Source: G965205725 sp965205725
Lineage (GTDB): Bacteria > Pseudomonadota > Gammaproteobacteria > Pseudomonadales > Halieaceae
Direction: 5' to 3'
DNA length: 64,000 nt
Assembly: GCA_965205725.1 (NCBI GenBank)
Contig: OZ242189.1
Span: 2,108,001 to 2,172,000, forward strand
The notes beneath the pieces were generated by a model. It worked only from the letters and a program-made list of their open reading frames with translations. It was not told the origin of the DNA and did no database searches. A program made the translations under genes and the position numbers. Of this stretch, positions 51,304 to 61,172 are shown one piece after another (position 1 is the stretch's first letter; every line of letters starts with the position of its first letter).

Positions 51304-52564
51304 TCACCCCGAAGACGTTAACGTCCTGGAGCTGACGCTTCACGGAGAACGGGTCGGATATCTGGCAGGGTTTCAAAATGGCCGCAACGTGTTGAGCTTT
51401 GCGGAATTCTTCAGAGCCAATCGCGCACGACCGACCCTGTCTTTGGTCACACACCCTACATTTCCGAACGCTGAAAAGGCGATGTCTCAGCCATGGGTCA
51501 AGCATCAACGGCTTCACCCAATCTTATCGAACCTCCTCCCGGAAGGGGCGCTTCGTGAATTGATTGCTCAGGGCTTGAACACCCACGTTGACAGCGAGTT
51601 TCAGACCTTTACGCACTTAGGGCGTGATTTACCAGGTGCGTTAATCGCAACACCGATGGAGCCTGAACACGTACCGAGTCCTGTGATCTCGACACACGGT
51701 AAGGCAAGGGCTGTGCGATTTGAGGGCTCCGACTCGACGAGAAAGTTCTCCTTAGCGGGCGTACAGATGAAGTTCTCTATGAAGGAGAAGGAAGGGCGTT
51801 ACACTCTCAATGTGGGCGATGAGCTGGGCGACTGGATTATCAAAACGCCCTCAACGACGCACAGGCAGGTGCCTCTCAATGAGTTTACAGCAATGTCACT
51901 CGCTTCCCTGGTGGGCGTTGATGTCCCTGAAATGAAGCTCGTGGAACTGGATAAACTGGATGGACTGCCACCCGTCAACTTGCCTGATGAGCCGCATGCA
52001 TTTGCCATTAAACGCTTTGATCGGGATGGCCAGCAGCGCGTTCACATGGAGGACTTCGCTCAAGTTTTTGTCAGATACCCGCACCAAAAATACGACAGCG
52101 CGAACTACGAGCAAATTGGTCGTGTGCTGTATCAGTATTCGGGCGATGGTTTAGCGGACGCCCAGCAGTATGCCAGGCGCCTGCTGGTCAATATTCTATT
52201 AGCGAACGGCGATGCTCACCTGAAGAATTGGAGTTTGCTCTACCGTGATCGAATGACTCCCATATTGTCACCTGCCTACGATATCGTGACGACCAGTGCC
52301 TATATAGAAGGAGAGAGACACCTTGCGCTCAACCTCGCGAAGACAAAAGCATGGTATGACATGAACCTTGAGCACTTTGAGTATTGGGCGCAAAAAGCCG
52401 ATATCCCCTGGCGAGCCATCAAACCCCACCTGAAAGATGTAATCGAGCGGGTGAGGGTACAGTGGCCGAAAGCACTCCAAGAGCTACCTGCGAGCGATGC
52501 ACATAAACAGCATTTGATCGCTCATTGGAAAGCGCTAAAGCCCGATTTTAGAATCGTAGAGTAG
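51296..52564 (+). CDS. hipA: HipA-type serine/threonine kinase toxin
   Basis: About 422 residues from ATG 51296. The N-terminal HipA_N domain contains ELTLHGERVGYLAGFQNGRN; the core has SLAGVQMKFSM (ATP-binding/ P-loop-like), DWIIKTPSTTHRQVPLNEF, and the catalytic loop ANGDAHLKNWSLLY with the active-site Asp, followed by PILSPAYDIVTT (DFG-equivalent Asp). HipA kinases phosphorylate glutamyl-tRNA synthetase or other targets, halting growth. It is the toxin of the pair with hipB. All catalytic residues appear intact. Confidence 0.93.
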   Translation: MNNHPEDVNVLELTLHGERVGYLAGFQNGRNVLSFAEFFRANRARPTLSLVTHPTFPNAEKAMSQPWVKHQRLHPILSNLLPEGALRELIAQGLNTHVDSEFQTFTHLGRDLPGALIATPMEPEHVPSPVISTHGKARAVRFEGSDSTRKFSLAGVQMKFSMKEKEGRYTLNVGDELGDWIIKTPSTTHRQVPLNEFTAMSLASLVGVDVPEMKLVELDKLDGLPPVNLPDEPHAFAIKRFDRDGQQRVHMEDFAQVFVRYPHQKYDSANYEQIGRVLYQYSGDGLADAQQYARRLLVNILLANGDAHLKNWSLLYRDRMTPILSPAYDIVTTSAYIEGERHLALNLAKTKAWYDMNLEHFEYWAQKADIPWRAIKPHLKDVIERVRVQWPKALQELPASDAHKQHLIAHWKALKPDFRIVE

Positions 52565-52743
52565 GGCGGGCCTAAAAATGGTGAGACATGGCAGCTAAAA
52601 GGACTGGCCTTCGCTGGCGGCTTGATGAATAGTCATAAGCCTTGGGCTGTGCACCCATTGGGTGATGGTCTGTTTTCTCGCTAACCATTATACAGCCAGG
52701 GCTTCCTGCGTTTTAGGGGTTTCTATCTGGGGATTGGGGTGGT

Positions 52744-53859
52744 TCAGTGTGTGGGCGGCCAGGACGCAGAATCAAGTGTATAAGTCCCATAATTAAGGTC
52801 AAATAGTTTTCTCGTGGATGATGGCAACTCATTAAATAAAGCCTGGTAGTCTTTCGCAAAACGACCCAGGTGCCAAATACCCCAACGAGAGGCAAGATCG
52901 CCGATTGACACTGAAGAGTTCTCAGGAGAAGTTATTTCTCTCCTTATGTTATTCAGGCGCAACAATTTTATATATCTCCCTGGGCTTATTTTCAGGGTTT
53001 CAATAAATGAATACTCCAGAGTTCTTCTAGCTACATTTAGTTCACGGCAGATCCATTGAACACTAATCTCATTTCGCAGATTGGAATTTATCAATCTGCG
53101 AGCTTCATGAAAAACTGCTCGTCTTTTATTTCTACTGGGTTCCAAGTGATCAATGTCAACATCACGCCTGCCTATAAATACCCATTCGATAGCAGTTGCA
53201 AGTGCATTTTTAAATATCGAACGCTGTTTTTTGCAATCCAGCCGCAATGAACCCTCTTTTGCTCCCTGAAGAAAATCGTTTACCAAGGCATATATTGCCG
53301 CTGTATGTTTTTTATCTTTGATAATTTTATGCGGTAGATAACCTGGCTCTAACCCAGGAGATTGCAGGTATTCCTGATCGCAAAACTTGCCAAGTAAATC
53401 GACGGCTATATGGATTACACAGATATTCATCCCTCGCGTTGTTGTACCTTCGAAGCCTGAGTTAGGTGGTTCTAGAAATGCCGAGCCCGCTGGAAGCGAC
53501 TCTGCATTAAAAACTAGTGGCTCATTTGACGCCATCAATAGACCAATAGCATAGTAGCCATCTGGGACGACACCGGATTGATACAAGACCTGATTGGTAG
53601 ACTCAAAATATAAGCCTAACTCGTGGTCTACTTCACAGCTCAGGAACGAGCCTTTGAAGCGGCCACGGCTCAGTTGCTGATATTGCTGCTCATATCCGGT
53701 TAGTCGCGCCGCCTGTTCATCTATATCCCGATGCCTCAAGTGAATGAAATTAGGCTGGTTTGCGCAAACCGGATAATTCATGTCCTGTATAGTTGATGAT
53801 TTGCAAGTTTCATTGACAGGTACTGCCCATTTGACCATGCGCATTGAGGATAACACCAT
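52744..53859 (-). CDS. AraC-family transcriptional regulator
   Basis: Up to 371 residues; starts at ATG 53859 or later, e.g. the Met before NYPVCANQPN (53781). The N-terminal ligand part (cupin-like, FKGSFLSCEVDHELGLYFES, VPDGYYAIGLL) is followed by the two-HTH AraC DNA-binding domain near the C-terminus: ISVQWICRELNVARRTLEYS, FIETLKISPGRYIKLLRLNN, ISIGDLASRWGIWHLGRFAKDYQALF. It diverges from the TonB receptor gene with only 53 bp between, so it very likely controls that receptor and the acetamidase and hydrolase genes behind it. Confidence 0.9.
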   Translation of the reverse strand: MVLSSMRMVKWAVPVNETCKSSTIQDMNYPVCANQPNFIHLRHRDIDEQAARLTGYEQQYQQLSRGRFKGSFLSCEVDHELGLYFESTNQVLYQSGVVPDGYYAIGLLMASNEPLVFNAESLPAGSAFLEPPNSGFEGTTTRGMNICVIHIAVDLLGKFCDQEYLQSPGLEPGYLPHKIIKDKKHTAAIYALVNDFLQGAKEGSLRLDCKKQRSIFKNALATAIEWVFIGRRDVDIDHLEPSRNKRRAVFHEARRLINSNLRNEISVQWICRELNVARRTLEYSFIETLKISPGRYIKLLRLNNIRREITSPENSSVSIGDLASRWGIWHLGRFAKDYQALFNELPSSTRKLFDLNYGTYTLDSASWPPTH

Positions 53860-53912
53860 TTCGGTAAGTTGCGTGACAATCTTGCATCAATCGCTTAGTC
53901 AGGGGAAAGACC

Positions 53913-56288
53913 GTGTCTCGTTCGTCTAATGCTGCTGTACTATCATTCAGGGAAACTTCCTGCCTTCAATTCTCCTACCTCCAATGTGTCGTCTGTACCA
54001 TGCTATTTTTGTTCCTGTTTAATCCAGTATCAGTCAAGGCCCAAACGAGAGATTTGCTGGAAGAGGTAATAGTTACAGCGACAAAACGTGATGCAATAGG
54101 CGCCAATGATGTAGGCATTAGTCTTTCGGCTATCTCCGAAGAAAACATAGAGCGCCTGGGGTTCGATAATTTTTCTGAATTTGCCACCAGCGTAGCCGGG
54201 TTGGCCTTCGGTCAGAGAGGCCCGGGACAATCGCTCATCATATTGCGTGGAGTTAATTCCAGCTCCACGCAATTCAATACCGATGAGCCGGAAAGCAAAG
54301 AAACCGTGAGTATCTATTTCGATGAAACCCCGGTATCTCTAAACGGCTTTCATCCGGACCCACGCTTATTTGACATAAACCGGATCGAAGTATTGCGCGG
54401 ACCACAGGGAACACTTTACGGTTCCGGCTCGCTATCGGGCACCATTCGCTACATTAGCAACGCCCCTGATGTAGAACAGTTTGATTCAAAAGTTGCGGCC
54501 ACCTACTCGAATACAAACCGAGGCGGCAATAATTATGAGGTCAACGGAATGGTTAACATTCCGTTGTTTAATAATGCCGCTGCATTACGTATGACCGGAT
54601 TTGGCCGCTCTGTTGACGGCTTTGTTGATAACCTGGCTCCACAAAATGATCCCAGACAGTCATTTTTCGGACAGAGTGGTCTACACAGCCTGGATGAGTT
54701 TAAAGATGTCAACACAGATGACACCTGGGGTGGGAGGGTACAATTCTTCTACCAGCTTGCAGATAACTTCAAAGCAACCGCGCGACTTTATCACCAGGTA
54801 TCCGACCTGGGAGGGTACCCTACTGAAGATACCTTCGCTCCAGACGAGCCCTTGCCAGGTAATGATCCCAACAATGCATTCTTAGGTAACTTTCAACAAA
54901 GCCGCCTGCTGGCAGAAACAAGCGATGATGAGTTCACGCTGTACAACCTGGACATGCACCTGGATCTTGGCTTCGCGGAGCTGGTATCTGTTACTTCCTA
55001 TCTGGAACGGGATTTAATTCAGAACTTCGAAATCAGTGATATTGTCCCCTCTCTGCTGGAGATACCCCCAATACAATTTCCGGCACCTGGAATACTCAAC
55101 AACGTGACGAACGTAGAAGATATTATTCAGGAGGTTCGCCTTGTTTCCCAAACAGACCGGGCTTTTGATTGGGTGCTTGGTGTGTTTTTCGATCATCAGG
55201 AAAAACAATTCCTGCAGAGTGGGCCGGTATTCGGCTTAAGCAATGCCCTGGCAACATTTGATCTGCCAAGACTGTCGACCGTGTTTGAATCACCTGCTCC
55301 TGGCCTCGCCGATAACATATTCGAGAGTCGTTCTACTTTCGATGAAACCCAGCTTGCAGTGTTTGGCGAAGCAGGTTGGAATATTAATGAACAATGGCGC
55401 TTCATTGCAGGTTTTCGTTGGTTTGATTTCGATCAGGATTTCTTTTTTGGTGACACCCAGGGCGCATTTTCATCGGGATTGACCATTAATAATAATCTCT
55501 CGGAAGATGGCATCAACTCGAAATTTTCTATTGAATTTCGACCAAAAGAAAACTGGCTGATGTATGGCACAGCAGCAGAAGGCTTTCGACTGGGCGGCAA
55601 TAATGACCCTGTACCAACCCAGCTTTGCGGGATAACTAATTCCGACCTGGCCTTCGAGTCCGATACCTTATGGAATTACGAACTGGGTGCCAAGGCAACT
55701 CTACAGGACCGCATACAGATAAATGGCGCCGCCTACTATATTGAGTGGTCTGATATCCCCGTGGCAGATTCACTACCTTGCGGATTTGCTGTGACAACCA
55801 ACGTCGGCGAAGTCGAAATTATGGGTTTTGAGGGTGATATAACCTTTGCCGTTTCGGAAAACCTCCAGATTTCCACCAACGTCAGTTACACTCAATCCGA
55901 ATTTTCAAAAGCATTTGCTCCCTTGAATATAGCTGACGGCACCGAAACTCCTCTGGTTCCAGAATGGACTTTTAACACCAGTGCAGTATATTACTTCCCA
56001 CTAAATTTGGCTGGCAAGAGTACGGAAGGCTATATTAGCGGTAGTTATTCTTTCCAGGATGATCGATTTAACACACCCAACCCAGTGGAAAGGGTGTCAA
56101 TGGATTCATACAGTCTGGCAAGCTTTAGAGTCGGTGTGGAAACAGAAAAGTGGCGGGCTTCACTCTTTGTTGACAATGCTTTTGATGAACGAGCCGTCAT
56201 TCTTAAAGACACTATTTTCCTGCTTGAAAATCGCGATACTGTTAATCGCCCTCGTACCCTTGGTTTTAACATAATCGCAAACTTCTAG
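53913..56288 (+). CDS. TonB-dependent outer-membrane receptor
   Basis: 791 residues, GTG start with AGGGGAAAG ribosome site. Signal peptide hydrophobic core at about 25-42 (CTMLFLFLFNPVSVKAQT), TonB box LEEVIVTATKRD, plug domain (QSLIILRGVNSSS, LRGPQGTLYGSGSLSGTIRY) and barrel ending in LGFNIIANF. The plug has SGT-I-RYI in place of the usual TTGG-x-I-NI, the variant seen in receptors of unknown, often non-iron, ligands. It precedes an acetamidase-family and an alpha/beta hydrolase gene on the same strand, and an AraC regulator is divergent. Confidence 0.93.
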   Translation: MSRSSNAAVLSFRETSCLQFSYLQCVVCTMLFLFLFNPVSVKAQTRDLLEEVIVTATKRDAIGANDVGISLSAISEENIERLGFDNFSEFATSVAGLAFGQRGPGQSLIILRGVNSSSTQFNTDEPESKETVSIYFDETPVSLNGFHPDPRLFDINRIEVLRGPQGTLYGSGSLSGTIRYISNAPDVEQFDSKVAATYSNTNRGGNNYEVNGMVNIPLFNNAAALRMTGFGRSVDGFVDNLAPQNDPRQSFFGQSGLHSLDEFKDVNTDDTWGGRVQFFYQLADNFKATARLYHQVSDLGGYPTEDTFAPDEPLPGNDPNNAFLGNFQQSRLLAETSDDEFTLYNLDMHLDLGFAELVSVTSYLERDLIQNFEISDIVPSLLEIPPIQFPAPGILNNVTNVEDIIQEVRLVSQTDRAFDWVLGVFFDHQEKQFLQSGPVFGLSNALATFDLPRLSTVFESPAPGLADNIFESRSTFDETQLAVFGEAGWNINEQWRFIAGFRWFDFDQDFFFGDTQGAFSSGLTINNNLSEDGINSKFSIEFRPKENWLMYGTAAEGFRLGGNNDPVPTQLCGITNSDLAFESDTLWNYELGAKATLQDRIQINGAAYYIEWSDIPVADSLPCGFAVTTNVGEVEIMGFEGDITFAVSENLQISTNVSYTQSEFSKAFAPLNIADGTETPLVPEWTFNTSAVYYFPLNLAGKSTEGYISGSYSFQDDRFNTPNPVERVSMDSYSLASFRVGVETEKWRASLFVDNAFDERAVILKDTIFLLENRDTVNRPRTLGFNIIANF

Positions 56289-56297
56289 GCTTGCTCA

Positions 56298-56334
56298 CGC
56301 AAAGAGGGGAGGCACAACTCTTCTCCTCTTTGCG
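56298..56334. terminator. hairpin after TonB receptor
   Basis: CGCAAAGAGG (56298-56307) and CCTCTTTGCG (56325-56334), perfect 10-bp stem with a 17-nt loop, 10 bp after the receptor's stop. No T tract follows, so it may be a processing or partial-termination element that lowers expression of the downstream hydrolases. Confidence 0.5.
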
Positions 56335-56445
56335 AAGTTTGCTGCCACCTGATCGTTCTGCTTCGACATTTGTATTTCGCGAACATGGACATTTTTACAC
56401 GGTTGTATGAAGGTAATAATTATTCCCTTTAGGTCGGAGATTAAT

Positions 56446-57465
56446 ATGTGTTTATCCAGACAGAAACCCCCCAACTATCGCGCATATGGCTTAATGTTTG
56501 CCTTTTTTATGACCTTGCCAACAATCAATGCCAGTGCATCTGAATCTATACCAACTCCGCAATATCAACTGCACGCTGGACAGACTCACAACAAATTCAG
56601 CCGTAACGAAAAACCAACTTTAAGGGTGCACACTGGTGCGGTCATTGAAGCCTTTACCGAAGAGACCAGCGATAAACAACTGAACCTCAACTCGACGCTT
56701 GAAGATCTAAAACGCATGAGTTTTGATCCAATCCACCCTCTGACAGGCCCGGTGTATGTAGAAGGCGCCGAGCCGGGGGATACCCTTGCTGTTACCTTGC
56801 ATGAAATAGAACTCGGTGACTGGGGTTTTGCCGCTATCCTGCCGCGATTCGGTTTACTTGCGGACGAGATTGAAGGCCCGTACCTGAGAACCTTTAAACT
56901 GGGAAAGGATAAAAAGGAACTCCACTTCACTGATAAAATAAAAATACCACTCAGACCTTTCCCCGGCGTCATGGGCGTAGCTCCTGATACCGATGAACGC
57001 CTTTCAACCATCCCGCCACGCGCCAATGGTGGCAACATGGACGACCCCCATCTCGTTGCAGGCACCACTACTTACTTTCCTGTCTTCGTCAAGGGCGCAC
57101 TGTTCTCTATTGGTGATACCCACGCTGTACAAGGCGCAGGTGAGGTCTCCGGAACGGCAGTGGAAGCACCGATGCGAATCATTTACGAGCTAAACTTGAT
57201 TAAGGGTGGGCGTAAAATTCGGGAGCCGGAATATGAAACAGACACCAGTTATGCCGTTACTGCCTTCGCGACGACATTGGATGAGGCAGCAAAAAAAGCG
57301 ACCCGTTATATGATCAGCTATTTAGTGCAGGAACACGGTTTGAGTGAGAATGACGCTTATATGCTTTGTTCCCTGGCCGGTAAATTGAAAATTGCTGAGG
57401 TAGTCGATATGCCGAACATGTTGGTCACCATGCATATGTCAAAAAAAGTCCTGGGAATAAACTGA
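56446..57465 (+). CDS. acetamidase/formamidase family protein, exported
   Basis: About 339 residues from ATG 56446, which has GGAG 7 bp upstream; an in-frame ATG at 56407 adds 13 residues before the signal. A signal peptide (LMFAFFMTLPTINASAS) targets it to the periplasm. FmdA_AmdA motifs: GPVYVEGAEPGDTLAVTLHEIE, RPFPGVMGVAP, PRANGGNMD, LFSIGDTHAVQGAGEVSGTA. The family hydrolyses short amides (acetamide, formamide). Zn-binding His residues are visible at GDTHAVQG. An exported member next to a TonB receptor suggests hydrolysis of an imported amide. Confidence 0.88.
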   Translation: MCLSRQKPPNYRAYGLMFAFFMTLPTINASASESIPTPQYQLHAGQTHNKFSRNEKPTLRVHTGAVIEAFTEETSDKQLNLNSTLEDLKRMSFDPIHPLTGPVYVEGAEPGDTLAVTLHEIELGDWGFAAILPRFGLLADEIEGPYLRTFKLGKDKKELHFTDKIKIPLRPFPGVMGVAPDTDERLSTIPPRANGGNMDDPHLVAGTTTYFPVFVKGALFSIGDTHAVQGAGEVSGTAVEAPMRIIYELNLIKGGRKIREPEYETDTSYAVTAFATTLDEAAKKATRYMISYLVQEHGLSENDAYMLCSLAGKLKIAEVVDMPNMLVTMHMSKKVLGIN

Positions 57466-57469
57466 AAAA

Positions 57470-58288
57470 ATGGCTGACACAATTGAAATTTCAGAAGGAC
57501 TTCATATCCATTATGAAGACATGGGCAGAGGTGACCCAGTCATCCTGATCCCAGGGTGGACTTTTACCACAGAGATTTTTGAACACAATCTCAATCCGCT
57601 TGCTCAAGCACACCGGGTCATCGCTTATGATCCGCGCAGCCATGGTCAATCAACTGTTACTGAATTGGGAAATGACTTCGCACAGCGAGGCGAGGACCTC
57701 GCCAATCTTATCAAGGTATTGGAACTAAAGAATGTCACATTGGCTGGCTGGTCTTTAGGCGCCTATGATGCCTATGCCTATCTGACTAAATATGGAACGG
57801 AGGATATCAAGTCGTTCATCTGTATTGATATGCCTCCGAAGGGAATCAAGCTTGCCGAGGACGACTGGGCAGAAGCCGATGTGGAGGGCATGCATGGTTT
57901 ATTTTCCGGAATCATGCAACCAGATCAAAGTGAGTTGATGCACGCTTATGGGCAATCCATGATTACACGCAAGGCGAGCGATGGGGAGATCAACTGGATT
58001 GTAAACCAATCCCTAAAAACACCCGCCTCTACCGCTGCCTTAATAGTTGCCGATGCCGCGCTACTGGATTACTCCACTACTGCACGTTTCCTCGATAAGA
58101 CGCTTCCAGTGTTACACATTGTCAGAGACGACTGGTCGCAAACGGCTCTGCAATGGTTAAGGAAAAACACCCCATCCGCCAAAATAGAAGTACTTGGCGG
58201 ACATATGATGTTCTGGGAGTTTCCCGAAGAGTTCAACAGGCTAATATTAGATTTTTTCGAACAGATAGAGGTGATATCCCCAGCATAG
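57470..58288 (+). CDS. alpha/beta hydrolase
   Basis: 272 residues, cytosolic. Fold markers: PVILIPGWTFTTEIFEHNLN (oxyanion region), RVIAYDPRSHGQS, the nucleophile elbow AGWSLGAYDAY (Ser), an acid near HIVRDDWSQ, and the catalytic His in LGGHMMFWEFPEEF. It starts 4 bp after the acetamidase gene and is coupled to it. It resembles carboxylesterase/haloperoxidase-type enzymes. It may hydrolyse the ester or amide product released in the periplasm. Confidence 0.9.
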   Translation: MADTIEISEGLHIHYEDMGRGDPVILIPGWTFTTEIFEHNLNPLAQAHRVIAYDPRSHGQSTVTELGNDFAQRGEDLANLIKVLELKNVTLAGWSLGAYDAYAYLTKYGTEDIKSFICIDMPPKGIKLAEDDWAEADVEGMHGLFSGIMQPDQSELMHAYGQSMITRKASDGEINWIVNQSLKTPASTAALIVADAALLDYSTTARFLDKTLPVLHIVRDDWSQTALQWLRKNTPSAKIEVLGGHMMFWEFPEEFNRLILDFFEQIEVISPA

Positions 58289-58590
58289 ATTTGATCAGGC
58301 AGGGGGTATGGAATTCCCCATTTAATACATTCTCAGCAGTGGCGGCCCACTGGGGAAATCCAGGGTATTCAGGACATGTTGCTCCAATTTCCAGTTTGAA
58401 GGTGTTATTCCTTAACCGGGGTGGTCACATCCACTAGCCCGGATATTTTATGAGTGAAGCGGTGATGGCCGATTTTTCGGCAACGCCATCCCTGTCGATG
58501 CATCATATGATGCAGTTGCCTGTTCTTTGATCAATTCTTTCGTTACATGGCGCATTGTAACGTATAAGGTCGCAAACAGCCCCTGCGGGC
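58289..58590. other. intergenic gap with a 16-bp perfect palindrome
   Basis: No gene is recognised. TGCATCATATGATGCA (58499-58514) is a perfect palindrome; it may be an operator but no gene starts next to it, since both flanking genes end here (convergent). A weak hairpin GCCC-GCAG-GGGC after the aldehyde dehydrogenase stop (about 58579-58590) may terminate transcription from the right. Confidence 0.4.
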
Positions 58591-60084
58591 CTAGAGCTTG
58601 GCAATCACCGACTTCAGCTCGGTGTATTGCAGCAGGGACTCGAAGCCGTTTTCTCTGCCCCAGCCCGACTGTTTATAACCGCCAAACGGTACCGCCATGT
58701 CGGGAATGCCGTGGGCATTAATCCAGAGGATGCCCGCCTTGATGTCGGCCGCAGTCTTGTGAGCCCTACTGATGTCACGGGTCCAGATGCTTGCCGCCAG
58801 CCCATACTTGTTGTCGTTGGCAATACGGGCTATATCGTCTTCATCCTTAAACCGCATGACGACTAACACCGGGCCGAAAATTTCCTCACTGACAATATCC
58901 ATACTGTGATCGGTATCTGCAAACACCGTGGGCCGCAGGAAATAGCCGCCTTTTCCTCCAATCACGTCGCCGCCAGCAACCAGGCGAGCGCCACTGGCTT
59001 TACCAGACTCAACCATTTGACCCACTGAATTGAGATGCCGTTTGGAAATCAGTGGCCCCATATCAAATCCATCTTGAGTCGCGGGGCCCACTGTCATTTT
59101 TTTGGCGTGCTCGGCGATACCATTAACAACCTTGTCGTAAACCCCTTCATGCACATATAAGCGCGAACCCGCGACACAGACTTGCCCTGCATTGCCAAAA
59201 ATACCTCCAGCTACCCCAGGGATCACTTCATCTATATCGGCATCTTCAAAAACAATCACTGGCGATTTGCCACCCAACTCCAGTGACAGTTTTTTTAAAT
59301 TACCTTTCGCGGCATCGATGATAGATTTACCCACTTCAGTGGAACCCGTGAACGACACCTTGTCCACATTGGGATGTTCAGCCAGTTGCTGGCCCACTGT
59401 CGAGCCTCCACCCAGCAACAAATTAAACACGCCGTCGGGCACCCCGGCTTGCTGAATAATTTCGGACAATCTCACTGCCGTTAAGGGTGTTTCGCTGGCG
59501 GGCTTAAGGATGCAGCTACACCCTGCTGCCAGCGCTGGCGCGACTTTCCAGGCGGCCTGCAGCAAAGGTCCGTTCCAGGGCACTATTAACGCCGCCACCC
59601 CAATAGGCTCGCGACGGGTATAGATATGAAAGTCCTGATTAGGCACCGTCGACAACTGCTTGGTACTACCTTCAATCTTGCTGCACCAACCGGCGTAGTA
59701 TCGGAAGCACTCGGCAGCAAACGGAATTTCACCATTGCGCGCCCCCGCAAAGGGCTTGCCCGCATCCAGCATTTCCAGCTCTGCAACTTCATCTGCGTGT
59801 TCCTCTAACAGATCCGCAATCCGCCACAATATTTTGCCGCGTTCAGCGGGAGTGAGTGAGGTCCAACGTCCGCTATCGAAAGATGCCCTCGCTGCCGCTA
59901 CTGCGCGCTCAGTATCGTCGGCGGTGGCCATGCAGGCTGACGAAATCACCTCACCGCTGGAGGGGTCGAATACATCAGAGGTACTTCCATCAGCCGCCAC
60001 ACACCATTGTCCGGCAACAAACAGCGACTGCACATTCGCCAGTCGCGCTGCGACGATAGCAGAGGGGGTATAAGGTGTGCTCAT
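58591..60084 (-). CDS. aldehyde dehydrogenase family protein
   Basis: 497 residues. Motifs: LIVPWNGPLLQAAWKVAPAL, VSFTGSTEVGKSII, general base Glu in LSLELGGKSPVIVFEDADID, catalytic Cys in FGNAGQVCVAGSRLYVHEGV, EEIFGPVLVVMRF and the C-terminal GGYKQSGWGRENG. It is the betaine/phenylacetaldehyde-type ALDH. It is the last gene of the five-gene operon (58591-64000) and overlaps the HisC-like gene by 4 bp. It would oxidise the aldehyde made by the TPP decarboxylase-like enzyme. Confidence 0.93.
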   Translation of the reverse strand: MSTPYTPSAIVAARLANVQSLFVAGQWCVAADGSTSDVFDPSSGEVISSACMATADDTERAVAAARASFDSGRWTSLTPAERGKILWRIADLLEEHADEVAELEMLDAGKPFAGARNGEIPFAAECFRYYAGWCSKIEGSTKQLSTVPNQDFHIYTRREPIGVAALIVPWNGPLLQAAWKVAPALAAGCSCILKPASETPLTAVRLSEIIQQAGVPDGVFNLLLGGGSTVGQQLAEHPNVDKVSFTGSTEVGKSIIDAAKGNLKKLSLELGGKSPVIVFEDADIDEVIPGVAGGIFGNAGQVCVAGSRLYVHEGVYDKVVNGIAEHAKKMTVGPATQDGFDMGPLISKRHLNSVGQMVESGKASGARLVAGGDVIGGKGGYFLRPTVFADTDHSMDIVSEEIFGPVLVVMRFKDEDDIARIANDNKYGLAASIWTRDISRAHKTAADIKAGILWINAHGIPDMAVPFGGYKQSGWGRENGFESLLQYTELKSVIAKL

Positions 60085-61172
60085 TGATTATTCCCCATGT
60101 AATCCGTCAGTGCTTGCAGCACCGCCTCGTTCTCGTGTGGCAGACCAATAGTAATACGCAAAAACTGATCTGAACCACCTGCGGGGCGAGGAATAATGCC
60201 ACGCGATTGCAGGAACGCGGTTGCTTCCGTGCCACTCTTGCCGCTGCCCTCTGCAAAACGCATTAAGTAGAAATTGGCCTGACTGGGAATGATTTCTATA
60301 CCCAGTTCATCTAGTGCTGTTTCAATCTTGCCGCGCCACAGAGCGTTTTCGTCACACACTGATTGAATGTAATCGACATCACGCACCGCTGCCTCAGCGG
60401 TCGCCAGGGCAGTTCCGTTAGTGTTAAACGGGGTGCGTATTCGCTGTACCAAATTGAAAATATCCTGAGAACAATAGGCCCAGCCAATACGCAAAAAAGA
60501 CAGGCCATAGATTTTGGAAAAAGTCCGCGTCATCACAACATTGTCAAAGTCGTCGACCAGGGAACGCCCATCTTCATAGTCAGCGGCGGTCACATACTCA
60601 GCGTAGGCGTCATCAATCAGAAACAGGCAATTGTCGGGAAGACCCGCATGCAGGCGTCGCAATTCATCACCGCTGATGTAAGTACCCGTGGGATTGTTCG
60701 GGTTGGCGATCGTGCAGAAACGAGTTTTATCTGTGACCCGCGCCAGCATGGCATCCACATCAATTCGATAGTTTTTCTCAGGAGCAATAACCACCTCTGC
60801 CCCCTGGGCAATGCAGTGAACATTGCTCATGACAAAGCCATTTTCGCTAAGCAGGGCTTCATGCCCAGAGCCAACATAGGCTCGCGCCATCAGCATAATC
60901 ATCTCATCTGAACCATTGCCACAGATAATGCGATTGGCGTCCAGACCGTGAACCTCTGCAATCGCCCCGCGAAGCGCTGTTTGATTGCCATCCGGGTAAC
61001 GATTCAACTCAGTGGCACAGACCTGGTACGCTGCAACGGCCTTGGGGGACGGGCCCTGAGAAGACTCATTGGACGAGAGCTTAATCGGCTGGCTGACACC
61101 CTCAATCTGACTCTGGCCCTGCTGGTAGGGCGCCAATTTCAAAACACTGGCGCGTGGCTCCAATGCACTCAT
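60081..61172 (-). CDS. HisC-like PLP-dependent aminotransferase
   Basis: About 363 residues from ATG 61170-61172 (ATGA overlap with the upstream TPP gene; an ATG six bases earlier, at 61178, is the alternative). Fold type I: KLSSNESSQGPSPKAV at the N-terminus, ANPNNPTGTYISGDEL, LFLIDDAYAEY (Asp for PLP), the Schiff-base Lys in RTFSKIYGLSFLRIGW, and a C-terminal RPAGGSDQFLRITIGL. It is the histidinol-phosphate aminotransferase family, but no his genes are present, so it may use another amino acid (aromatic amino acids are common substrates of HisC homologues). Confidence 0.9.
   Translation of the reverse strand: MSALEPRASVLKLAPYQQGQSQIEGVSQPIKLSSNESSQGPSPKAVAAYQVCATELNRYPDGNQTALRGAIAEVHGLDANRIICGNGSDEMIMLMARAYVGSGHEALLSENGFVMSNVHCIAQGAEVVIAPEKNYRIDVDAMLARVTDKTRFCTIANPNNPTGTYISGDELRRLHAGLPDNCLFLIDDAYAEYVTAADYEDGRSLVDDFDNVVMTRTFSKIYGLSFLRIGWAYCSQDIFNLVQRIRTPFNTNGTALATAEAAVRDVDYIQSVCDENALWRGKIETALDELGIEIIPSQANFYLMRFAEGSGKSGTEATAFLQSRGIIPRPAGGSDQFLRITIGLPHENEAVLQALTDYMGNNQ

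Noticed and set aside
58499..58514. Perfect 16-bp palindrome as an operator
   Set aside because: Both flanking genes end here, so there is no promoter for it to control; a chance palindrome or a relic is as likely.
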